From Rhodospirillaceae bacterium (lineage in GTDB: Bacteria > Pseudomonadota > Alphaproteobacteria > UBA7985), in NCBI GenBank assembly GCA_002700865.1, contig PAFB01000139.1, positions 1 through 23,353 on the forward strand: a DNA stretch of 23,353 bases, given 5' to 3'. The notes under the pieces were generated by a model. It was not told where the DNA came from. It worked only from the letters and a program-made list of their open reading frames with translations, and did not search any database. Positions 7,332 through 19,300 of the stretch are shown piece after piece; the first letter of the stretch is position 1; each line of letters begins with the position of its first letter. The translations under genes and the position numbers were made by a program.

Positions 7332-10300
7332 GTTTTGGGTCTTGCCGACCGCCTTGTCGTCTCCGTCATTGCCGACCATGACAGTCGACGAACTCATGCT
7401 GCGACTGAGATAGAAAATGTCATCTCCGGCACCACCAAAGGCTAAGTCAGCCACAGGCGCGCTGCGGCCAGAGGGAGCCTGTGTCAGGTGAATTTTGTCA
7501 TCACCATCCCCGGCATCGATCAAATCGCCTTGGGTCGAGCCATAGATAATGTCTTCACCAGCCCCGCCAAGAATAACTTTGCTGCCCCACTCTACGCCAC
7601 TCATTCGGGAGGCTGGACGGTTAATGTTGTCGTCACCATCACCACCATCCACCATGTCGTAGCCGTACTTGCTGGAGATCGTATCGTCACCATCGAGGCC
7701 AAGGATAAGGTTGTCACGGTTGTTGCCGCCGATCCAGTCGCCGAATTCTGACCCAATGACGTCTTCTATCGACATGCCGCTGAACAGTTGCAGATGGGAA
7801 TCCAGGTTGGAATCGCTGTCGTGGAGGTTCAGCTTTTGCTGGGTTACCGTTTCGAGCAGGATGCTCACCGGACCGGAGAAGTGACGGAAGTCAAGCAAGT
7901 CGCCGCTGTCGTTGTTCAGACCAGCCTGTCCTGAATCGTCGGCTTCAATTGCGGCATCAACGCCCAGACCAGCGCCCTCGAAGACATAGTGATCATCCCC
8001 GCCCTGGCCGTACATCACGTCATTATCAGCACCGCCGATGATGGTATCCGCGCCGCCCTTTGTTGCTGCCAAGAATTCAATGCCGTCGGCGTTCCATGGA
8101 TCAAAGGCTGGCGCTCGGCGTGATTTTTGAGTTGGCACCTCATGGCCGTCGTTCCAACCGTGGGTATGGCCCGCAATGAAGGTCAGGCCGCCATTGTCGC
8201 CCAAGATCATGTCCGCACCGGTTTCACCACTGATCCAGTCCGCACCATCACCGGCAATAACAAAGTCACCGTTTTCGCCAGTCCAGATTTCATCCGCACC
8301 ATCGGCCGTGGACGCTTCCAGCGTGTTGAGGCTCTGCATGTCATAGGCGGTGCCAGCGGTAAGCAGGACCCGGCCCTTGTCACCCAGCACGACGTCCGTT
8401 TCCCGGTCGCCCGCATAGACGATGCCTGCCCGGTTGACACCAGAGACAATCTGCAAGCCTTCCAGAACGGCTTGCTGAGCCGTTCTTCCGCGTCCGCTGG
8501 TCTCTAACTCAAACCAAAGGACATCACCGACCAGATCGCGAATAACATAGATGCCGGCGTCTTCATTGGCGATGTCCATGTCCAGCCGCTCAGCCGAGCG
8601 TTCAGCCAAGGTCGCATCCTTGACCTTGATGAGGCTCGCGTCTTCGCTGGTGTAGAAGTAGAGGTCGTAGCTTTCATCCCCATGAACATCAGTGATGTTC
8701 GAGATCTCGACGCGGGCATTGCTGCGGGAATTGGCTGTGTAGAGCCCGCCATTGACCAAACGCTCGTTTTCAGAGTCCGGTGCCGACGCCCCTTGCTGTT
8801 TGAAGCCGAAGTTTCCAGTCAACTCGACCCGGATACCATCGCTGGTCTCCAGCATAGCCTGTGTCCGGTGCACGTAAGCGGCGTTGGAGCGCAAATCGAG
8901 GTTGTTCCAGGCATCGTCCTCAACAATCCCCGCAGAGGCCGACGCGGTAATGTGCGTCTTGGAGTCACTATCAGAGAAGTTGATGCTGGTCTTGACCACA
9001 TCACGGTTCGTGATAGCGCCAACCACGTTATCAAAGGTCCCGCGGGCGCCAGTATCGATGTAGTCTGAACCAAGGCCACCGATCACGACATCCTTACCAT
9101 TGCCGGTAAAGATGCTGTCGTCATAGGTTTGCCCATCCTGTGCACTGGTGGTGGAGCCGAGGGTCACAATGTTGGTGTGCGCATCGGCGAAGAAGACGAA
9201 GGCGCTTTCCTGCGTGTCGGAATCGCCGGGGTCGGTCGTTTCTTCAGGCTCTACGGGCAGTTCAAGTCCCACAATCTGCAGCCCAGCAATCGCCGCTTTG
9301 GCGTTGCCTGAAATGACCTTGATTGTCACGACCAGCTCGTCCTCCTGCAGCTCAGTCGCGACAACGTAGTTGCCCGATGCTGGCCGGTTGCTCACGGTTG
9401 AGGTTGACTGCACGTAGCCGCCACGTCGGAACACCGAACGATTATCGCGGATAAAGAAGGTGTCACTGCTGCCCACTTCAACTTGCGTGGTGGCTGAGCG
9501 AGCACGGGAGAACATCTGGTTGCGCGACAGGTCGGTGTAAACGTAGGCGTCATAGCTCTCATAGTGATTGCTCAGCCCGGTCACGCGAACAGTGATGGTA
9601 TCGCCGAAACTATCGGACTGCAGCGAACTGCCCCACATAGAACGGTCGCCCTCAAAGCCATAGCGAGCGTTGAGTTTAATTTTTGAATTTGCCCCGCCGC
9701 CCTCATTGACGCTCCAGCTGACAGAGAGATTCTCAAGTTCCACACCCGCATCGGTCTCAATACCGCTGGCCTGTGTCCCGCCGCTGGTTGACAGAATCTG
9801 CCAGTTGGCGGCCCGTGGGGCGGGCATGCCGGTGCTGGAACCGCTTTGCAGCGAGCCGGCTTGGTCGTCTGCATCCATTGCATCCCGACCAAAGTTAAAG
9901 CTGATGATCGACGTACCTTCCATGTCACTGACAGTGCCGGTGCCGGTGCCCGTGTCGGTGGACGAACCCTCATCGTCAAATTCAGGCAGGTCGGGCGCAA
10001 AGGTCACGTAACCAAGGTCACCGATGATGAAGTCACTGTCCGTGACTGATGCATCGCGGTCGCCTTGAACTTCGATGGTGTCATCACCCACGCCGCCAAA
10101 CACGATGTCACGGTTGGAATAGGCACGAATGTAGTCATCACCGCCTTGGGTCTCGCCCAGCGTCTCGGCATGGTCTACAGGCTTCATCCGGCCCACAATC
10201 TGGATACCAGACAGGATTGCCACGCCACTGCGGGTTTCGGTTGAGATGGTGATTTGCTGCGTGTCACCGCTCAATCCCTTACCGACGACATAGTTGCCGC

Positions 10301-13300
10301 TGTCACCGGTGCCCGATGTGCTGGTGGCCTGGGTGTAGGTGCCGTCAAAGACGTTTCTGGAATCTTTGAGCGTATAGGTCTGACCACCGCTGAAAACGAT
10401 CGTCTGCGAGGTCGTACGGGCGGAACCGTCGGAATAGACATAAATGTCATACTCGTCGAAATGGGCATCAAGGCCTTCGAGCTTGAGCGAAATCGCTGTG
10501 CGCTTTCCGGAAAGGGAAGTCTCGAACAAGCCTTGATCATTGTCACCCGACGGCGCACCCAAGCGCATGTTGTTGAGCCCCCGCAAAGCGCGGCCATTTT
10601 CGTCGCTCCACTCGATCTTAAGGCCTTCGAGCCAGTTGCCCGCGTCGTCGGTGATATAGCTGTCGGTGGTGCGTCCGATGACACCGGAACCGCCAGCTGT
10701 TTCAATCCACTGGTCTGTACGCGGTGCAATCATACCAGTGTCAGAGGCCGAGGCATTCGTACCCGCTTCACCCGATACAGGCGTGTTGCCCGTCCCGAAG
10801 TTGATGCTGACCAATGAGAATTCCTCGCCCGAAGCGTCGTAATCGTTCGATGCCGCAAAAGCGTCAGTCTGGTTGAAAGTGATGCGACCGCCATCGCCAA
10901 AGATCACGTTCTCCCCGGAACCAGCATCAATGGTATCGCCGTCTGCACCGCCAATGACGATGTCACGCGACAGGCCGGTCAGGATCTCGTCCGCCCCACC
11001 AACATCGAGGTCCCCGGCAGTCACCAGGTCCAGCGTGTTGGTACCCTGCTGACTCCAGTCCAACTGGCCGTAATCACCCAATACGATATTCTGATCATCG
11101 GGCGTCAGGGCGGACTCGCCATCGTTGGCGATGATCTGGTCAGCGTCACCGCCGCCCAGAATAATGTCCATACCAACCCCGGTTGTGATTTGGTCTGCGC
11201 CATCGGGGTTGGCGTCATCGACCAAGGCGTAGGTGGTTGCAATCTGCCCAATCAGCAGATCATCACGCGAGCCCCAGTCTTCGCCCACGTTGGTGGCTGT
11301 GATCACGCCTGAGTCACCCAGAACGATGTTATTGCCCTGCCCGGCCTCAAGCACGTCGTCGCCATGACCACCGATGAAGATATCATCACCATAGAGCGCC
11401 GAAATGCTGTCAGAACCGCCCACGTCACCGGTGACAGAAGTCACCAGCGCCAGATCGTCCGGCACGCCGTTTACAATGTTGATTTGAATGTCGCCGGCAT
11501 CGCCAAAGGCGATATTGTTTGCCGCGCCCGCGTCCACGGAATCATCACCGCCGCCAGCGATGATGTAGTCGATATCCCGGCCACCAAGAATGGTGTCATT
11601 GCCTCCAACGCCCACGTCCGTCGATACGATGCGCTCAACGAACCCGGTGTTGTTGATGCGGATGGTGTCTGTCACCTGATCAATCCGCCCCAGATCACCA
11701 AAGATGATATCAACACCGTCGTTGCCTTCGATGGTGTCATCACCGGGCGTGAGGTCATCAACCGCTTCGCTGGTCGGGTCATCATCGACTTCGACAGCGA
11801 CGGTTAGAGTCCGGGTCAGCAAGTCTACGTTGAACCCGGCATCGCCGTAAATGTGATCGTCGCCGACGTGGCCGTAAATGGTGTCTCCCCCACTACCACC
11901 GGCGATGTGGTCAGCGCCTTGGCTGCCGTGGATGATATCGTCGCCCACGCCGCCAAACAGCACCAGTCCACCAGTCGAGCCGCCAGAGTATCCGCTGGCG
12001 TCGATGGTGTCGTGGTGGTTCTGCGGGTTGACCAGACCGTCAAACACCAGCGCTCCGCCATTGGCAGCACCGCCGAAGTAGTTGTAGCGCGTGCCATCGG
12101 CGGACGTGTCACCATAGACAACGATGTAAGTCTCAGGCGGACTATCCAGCGTGCCGTCCTCGACCGTGATGGTGTCACCACCACCGCCGCCGTGGATAAC
12201 CGTAATCGGCACATCCTGAGTGTTGTCGGAGTATGCGTTGTTCCCGGTCAGGGTGAAGTTATCATCGCCTTTGCCCAGCATGATCTCGATAATCTCGATC
12301 GTGCGCATGGCGATACCTTCGTAGTAATCAACCATGACCGGCGCGTCATCTGTCCCTTCGTTGAAGCTCAGGATACCGGTGCCCATGCCCAGACCATTGA
12401 TCAGTGCAGCATCCGTACCGACGTTATCCAGATCCTGGTTCGGTACGTCGGAAACGAGCATCATCGCGCCGGTGTCATTTGCCTGCGAGCCGTCGTTATG
12501 CAGGTTCACCCGGTCGTTTTCAAAGGCCTCATTATCAGCAACATCAACGTCCTGCGGGCCGGTATCCTGCTCGGTTGGCAGCATCACAGCGGACAACAGT
12601 GTGCGCGGCGCAGTCACGCCGCCATCGATGATAAGCGAGCCTTGAATCTTGGACGCCGTATGGGCTTCAGCGGCGAACTTCTTGGTCACGTAGCTGTTTT
12701 CGGTCTCCACAAAGGTCGGATCAGCTTCGAGGTTGACGGTGACTTCTTCGTACCAATTGGTTGAGGTAAAGGTGATAGCACCGGCTTCAACGCGGAAGTT
12801 GGCCGTGACGGTCTCGTCAGTGATGTCCGAACCCAAGGCCAGCACGATGGTCGTTTCGTCTTCGGAAATGCTGCTGATGAACAGGGTTTTGTCATTGTTG
12901 CTGGAACCCGTTACCCGCAAGGTCTGGCCGGAGAAGAAGCCATCATCAATCCAGCTCCCCGAGGACCTTACGATCAGGTCATTGTCGTCATCAACGGACA
13001 TGAATTGCGCGCTCACGCTGGCATTTGCAAGGTCAGTCATGACCACGCGCGAGCTGTCGACCGGCGTGGTCTGGCCGTCGCCGTAGACGTAGACCGTGAC
13101 GTCGGAAGTCGGCTGCTTACGCAAGCGGATCAAATATTCATCATTCTGGTTGTTCTCAGCTACGTCGCCGCCATCTACGATTAACGTGCGCCCACCGGTT
13201 TCGGTGACAAAAGCACCAGCGGTATCGCCGTCATCCACGCGAACGAGGACTTCTGCCACCTCTGCACCGCCAAAGTCGGCGTCTGACGAGGAAGCGGTAT

Positions 13301-16300
13301 GAGAAACCGTTACACGCTCGGCGTTCTCTTCGATGCCGTCAACGGCGCTGGAAACGGTTAGGGTCTGAACCGTATCCCAGTTGGTTGAATCAAAGCTCAG
13401 CGTGGTTGTCGACAAGGTCACGTCACTGGTGTCGCTATCGTCCGTCAGCGCGACAGTGACCGTTGCGGTCGGCTTGCGCGTGAGGCGTACGTCCCAAGTG
13501 TCCTGAATGCCCTCGGTGACATCACCTTCGAGAATGCGGGTGTCTGTGCCTGACTCCCAGATGATGATATCGGCCTGATCATCGTCGTAAACCTCAACAT
13601 CGAGGTCTTCAACCAGCGCGGCGTCAAAGTTGCTGTCGTCAGACATGACAGAGTGGTTGATCACGACATTGCGCTCGCCTTCCTTGGCGGCGTCGTCTTG
13701 CGCAAGCACTTCGACAACCTGCTCCTGGTCCCAGTTGCTGGCGTCAAAAGTCAGCACAATGGCATCCGTGAATTCGCCTGAACCCGCTTGCGCCCGAACG
13801 AAGATCGAGGAGGCTTCCTGCCCTTCGATTGAGATGGTGGTCAGGTCGGTCTCGGTCGTTGCGAGCGTCTGGCCGGAGACCAGCGTGATCTCGGTTTCTG
13901 TCACCGACTCAACTTCATAAACGCCGTTGTTGTCACCAGCGTCGGCAATGGTGATCGACTGGAACTCGTCAAAACCTTCGCTGAGCCAACTGCCCGTACT
14001 GCGCGAGATGACTGAACCGCCGGAAGTAAAGCTGACGCCGGTGCCGCCTGCCATCAAGGGGCGTTCCGTTTCTTCACGGTCTGAAGTGGAGGCACGCGCG
14101 GCTGAAACGGTGACGAACACCGTCGCCGTCGGCGCGACTGCAAGCGCGACGGAGTAGACATCCGTCGTGCCGCCCTCGCTTTCGAAGACCCGAGTAACGC
14201 CAGCGGTCGTGTCACCATCAACTTCTTGACTGATCAGGACTTTGCCCACGTTCGCGTCGGCAATCGTCACGTTAACGCCATCGATAAAGGCGTTGTTATA
14301 CTCGTCACCAGTGGCCGCTTCTGCCTGGTGGTTGATCAAACCAGAACGGCCCGAGACGTCGGCTGCGTAAATGGTTTCGGTAACATCGCCGGTCAGATGG
14401 AACTCATCCGAGCCCAGCCCTCCGATCACGTGGGTAATTGCATTGGCTGGGGTTGAAAGGATGAAGAAGTTGTCATCACCCTCGACACCATCGACTTCGA
14501 TTGATTCAGCCGTGCCGGCAATCTCAATGTTCAAACCGGCGCCAAAGACGCCATCTTCGGTAATCACAAAGCTGTCGTCAGCTTCAGTTCCGACCACAAC
14601 CACCGTATCAAAGCCGGCACCACCATCGATGCTGACCGGCGCGTTGATGTTGTACTTGACGCTGTCGTCACCGTCGCCACCGTTGACTTCGATTTCGTCC
14701 TCAGCGGTGTCTTCGCCTGTTGTCAGCAGGAAGGCGCGAATGACGAAGGAGTCATTGCCAGCCTCACCTTCCAACTTGATCGACGATTTGTTCGAGTAAA
14801 TGGTGAAGAGATCATTGCCCTCACCGCCCATGGCAACCGAGGAGAATGACACACCCGGTGACAGGAACCCGCGCGTCGTCTGAACCGCCGCAATCTCGTC
14901 TCCAGCGGCGATGCCGTTTTCCGCACTCGCAACAGATGGGTCGAGGCCAAAGATCTGGCCCAGCTGGAAGCTGTCGTCGCCGTCACCCCCATCGAAGGTC
15001 ATGATCGCCGAGTTGTCATCGGAGACAAAGTTGTCTTCGCCGTCATAGCCCAGCAGGGTTACACGGCCATCCATATCGCGGTCGTAGTTGATGCGTTCGA
15101 CGGTCTGTAGGCGGCTGTCGCCATCTTCGGTCCAAACCTTGCGAATTTGGTCTTCGGTACCGTGCAGCAGCGCGACAAACTTTTGCCGGCTGAGGAAGAA
15201 GTCGTCGTTTGCGGTACCACGGATATCCATGGTGTCGGAACCGGAATTGGCTGCACCGGAATCGCTGACGTCGATGATGTAGTCCTTGTCAGACCCGTCG
15301 ATAGAGCCCCAAGTCTGAATGATCACGTCATCAGCATCAGAGCCACCGTCAATCAGCAAGCTGTCAGTGGGACGGTTTTGGCTCGCCAAACGGGTGATCT
15401 CGATAAGGTCATCGTTGTCACCTCCGAAAATGCTGGTGGTCCCAGTCAGCTCCACAACATCGTCGATGTGGATGGTATCGTCACCGGCCTCACCGTAGAT
15501 CTGGGTTTCGCTGTTGTTGGCAATAACCGTCGCGCTGATGATGTCCAGGCTGTCGTTACCGCTGCCCAGATAGATCAGGATATCCGTTGCCGCCTCAAGG
15601 TCTGCGGTGATGGTTACGAAGTCACGGGTTTCACCGGTGTTGATGGACAGCGTGCTCCCCAGCGTCTCGACCTCGCCGCTGATGTCTACGGTGTCTTCGC
15701 CCGACCCGGTATCCAGACTGAACGACGTGCCCGCCTGCGCTGCGCCCTGCAGCGTAAACTGATCCGCACCATCGTCCATGGTGATGTTTGTCGAGGTACC
15801 GGACGTGATATTGCCCGTCAGGGTGAACTGATCTGCTTCCGTACCCGTATCGATGTCGATCAGACCCGAAGTTGCGGTCAGGTTGCCATCGATGGTGAAT
15901 GTATCGGTGCCGTCCCCACTGTCGATATCAATATCAACGTAGCTGGTGACATCGACGACCAGCGTGAAGTTGTCGTCCCCCAGTGCGGTATCGGTAGAGC
16001 CCAAATCGATGGTGACAGAGCCTGTAATCGTCTGAATGTCGCCCTGGCCCACGCCATCAACAACCTGCCCCAGATTGACAACATCTGAACCCGTATCGGT
16101 GTCGAGGGTGAAGTCTGTCTGCGCCTGAATTGCGCCAGTGACGGTAAAGGTGTCAGCCTCGCTGCCGGTGTTGATATTGATCTCACCGGTGGTGGTGATC
16201 ATGCTGCCCTGAATATCCAGATCATCTGCACCGGCACCGCTGTCGATGTCGATGTCAACGTAACCTGTCACGTCGCCATAGAGCGTCAGGTCATCGTCAC

Positions 16301-19300
16301 CTGTGCTCCCGTCAGCGGTGCTGCCCAAGTCAACGGTAACTGTACCAGCGATGGTCTCAATACCGCCTTGGCGCACATCATCGACGATCTCGCCCAGCGT
16401 GACGATATCCGCCCCTGAGTCGGTGTCGAGGGTGAAGTCTGTTTGCGCCTGAATAGCGCCGGTGACGGCAAAGGTGTCGCCTTCGCTGCCGGTGTTGATG
16501 TGGATCTCACCGGTCGTCGTGGTCATGTTGCCCTGAATATCGAGATCGTCCGCACCTGCGCCGGTGTCGATGTCGATATCGACGTAACCGGTCACGTCGC
16601 CATAGAGCGTCAGCTCGTCTTGGCCCGTACTGGAGTCCGCCGTGCTGCCGAAGTCCATTTTCACCGTACCTGCAACGGTCTGAATACCACCCTGACCAAC
16701 ACCCCCGACGAGCGCGCCCAGCGTGATGATGTCAGAACCGGAATCAGTATCCAGCGTGAAGTCGGTCTGCGCCTGAATAGAGCCGGTGACGGTGAAGGTA
16801 TCGCTTTCCGTGCCCGTATCGATGTCGATTTCACCGGTGTCAGAGGTCATGTTGCCCTGAATATCGATGTCGTCCGCGCCTGCGCCGCTGTCGATGTCGA
16901 TGTTCACTTCGGCAGTGATATCGCCCAACAGCGTCAGTTCATCCTGTCCCGTCGTGCTGTCTGCAGTACCGAGGTCCATGGTGACATTGCCAGTAATCGT
17001 CTCGATACCACCCTGTCCAACACCCCCGACGAGCGCGCCCAGCGTGATGATGTCAGAACCAGAATCGGTATCCAGCGTGAAGTCGGTTTGCGCCTGAATG
17101 GTGCCTGTGACGGTGAAGGTATCGCTTTCCGTCCCGGTATCGATGTCGATTTCACCGGCGTTGGTGGTCATGGTGCCCTGAATATCGAGGCTGTCAGCCC
17201 CCGCGCCGCTGTCAATGTCAATATCGACTTGAGCCGTGATGCCGCCCAGCAAGGTCAGAGAATCATCGCCCGCTGACGTGTCGCCCGACCCCAGATCCAC
17301 GGTGATTGTACCGCTATTGGTCTCGATGCCGCCCTGAACAACGCCGCTGACCAACCCGCCGAGAACAACCGCGTCAGCGCCTGTGCCTGTGTCCAGAGTA
17401 AAGTCGGTTTCCGCCTGCATGACGCCGGTTGCCGTGAACTGGTCACCCTCGGTGCCGGTGCTTATGTTGATCTGGCCTGTGGTTGTGGTGATATCGCCAT
17501 CAATGCTGACAACGTCCGCACCATCGCCGGTTTCGAAATCGAGGTCGGTATAGGCGACCATATCGCCCAGAAGGGTGAAGTTATCGACTGTGGTGCCGGT
17601 ATCACTCGCGCCCAGATCAATGGTGATTGAGCCGCTGGATGTGGTAATGCCGCCGGTTAGGGTGCCGTCGTTGTCGACACCCAAGGTCACCGTGTCAGCC
17701 CCGTCTCCGGTATCGAGCAAGAAGTCGCGCCCGACGTCCAGCTCGGTCGTGACTGTTACCACGTCGACCAGTTCGCTGGCCGTGATAGTCAGATCCTGCC
17801 CTGCTGAGATAATGCCCTCAATGGTGATGGTCTCACCGTTGTCACCCGATGCATCATCATAAGCAGCGCGAATTTCAATGTCGGAAGACGCGGTTACTGT
17901 CGCGCCGTCCTCGATAGTGATGTCATCGCCGGCAAGCAGTTGAATGTAGCTGCCCGTACTCTCCAGAGTTACACCCGCCTTGATCAGCAGGTTGTCGGCG
18001 TCCTGGGCTGCATCTTCCATCGCTTTATAGACGATTTCAGACGCTCCACTGGCTGAGGTCGAGATTGTTACCGGACTGGTCGCAACCGTGTAAATGCTGC
18101 CCGCCGATTCCTGCGAGTACCCACCCGAGCCGGAGAATTGCTCCACGTTCAGCTCGCCGAGGTTCTTTACGTACGTCGAACCACTGATGGACTTGGTTTG
18201 CAGGGTGTCGATTTCGCTCAGGATTTCAGTCCCGGAGGCCCCGATATCGTTTTGCGCAATCAGATAAGCACGACCCCCACGAATGTTCGCCACACCCGCC
18301 GCCGCCGCATTCACAATCGCCCCAACTGTTGCGGTGATGTACGCCGTCTCTGTGCCGCCCGTGGTGACATCAACCGTGTTCAGGTACAGGTCCCCGGAGC
18401 TCTCGATAACGTAGGTATCGTCGTAACTGTCTGTGGTCAGCGTGCCCGCACTGCCGCCACGGCGGCTATCCACGTCAAGCTCGTTGCCCGCTGCACCGAT
18501 ACGACCCAAGCGCGCCGTCAGAATCACGTCTTGATCGGCCAGAACGTCGGCAAGGCCGTTGCCTGTGGTGTTCGCGCTGTCCGGGTCAGTCGGCGTGGTG
18601 ATGTCCACCGCGTCAAGAATGTTGGCTTCAGCCTCCAGCGTCACCGAACCACTGTTCGAAAGAACGTTACGGATATTCATATCGCCGTACTGTTCGACGA
18701 TGTTGATGTTACCTTCAGCCGTTGCCGTCAGAAGGCCGTAGCCGGTGTCAGAACCGTCGCCGTTTGCCTCAATTTCAAGGGCATTTGCGTCCTCACCGAT
18801 GGTGCCGGACGATGCTGTGAGCCAGATATCGTAGGCTTGGATGTTCACAAAATCGGTGCCAAGCGCATCATAAATCGAGCCCGGCGCAACCAGATAAACC
18901 CCGCCGGAGCTGGAATAGATGGTCGATACGTTGATATCGTTGGTTTTCTCGACGATGTAGATGTCGCCTGCACCACGCGCCGTCAGGAAGCCCGTGGTCA
19001 GCTGGTCAATATAGATGTAGTTCGCGTCGCCGCTGTCACCGATGCTGCCATCACCGGCTTCGAGCAGCAGGTTATCGGCCATAAAGTTAACGCCGCTCGC
19101 CCCAAGCGAGTTGATGATCGAACCCTGAGCCTTGATGCGCACATCATCATCGGTGGACCAAATCTGCCCCACCCGTACACTTTCTTCGGCCCCGACAAAG
19201 ATCTGATCCCCTGCGGAAATGGTGAGAAGACCTGTCGAGCCAACGCCTTCAATGTCCAAGTCTTCGCGCAACTGCACTTGCAAAGCGACGATTTCCACGA

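Noticed and set aside
15147..16088. Plus-strand open frame of 313 codons, with another of 277 codons at 16443-17276
   Set aside because: Both are repeat-like only because they are antisense to the 107-residue repeat array. There is no independent motif or start signal.
15700..17720. CRISPR or other non-coding tandem repeat
   Set aside because: The 321/324-bp period keeps the frame, variation is mostly conservative at protein level, and there is no short palindromic repeat with unique spacers.
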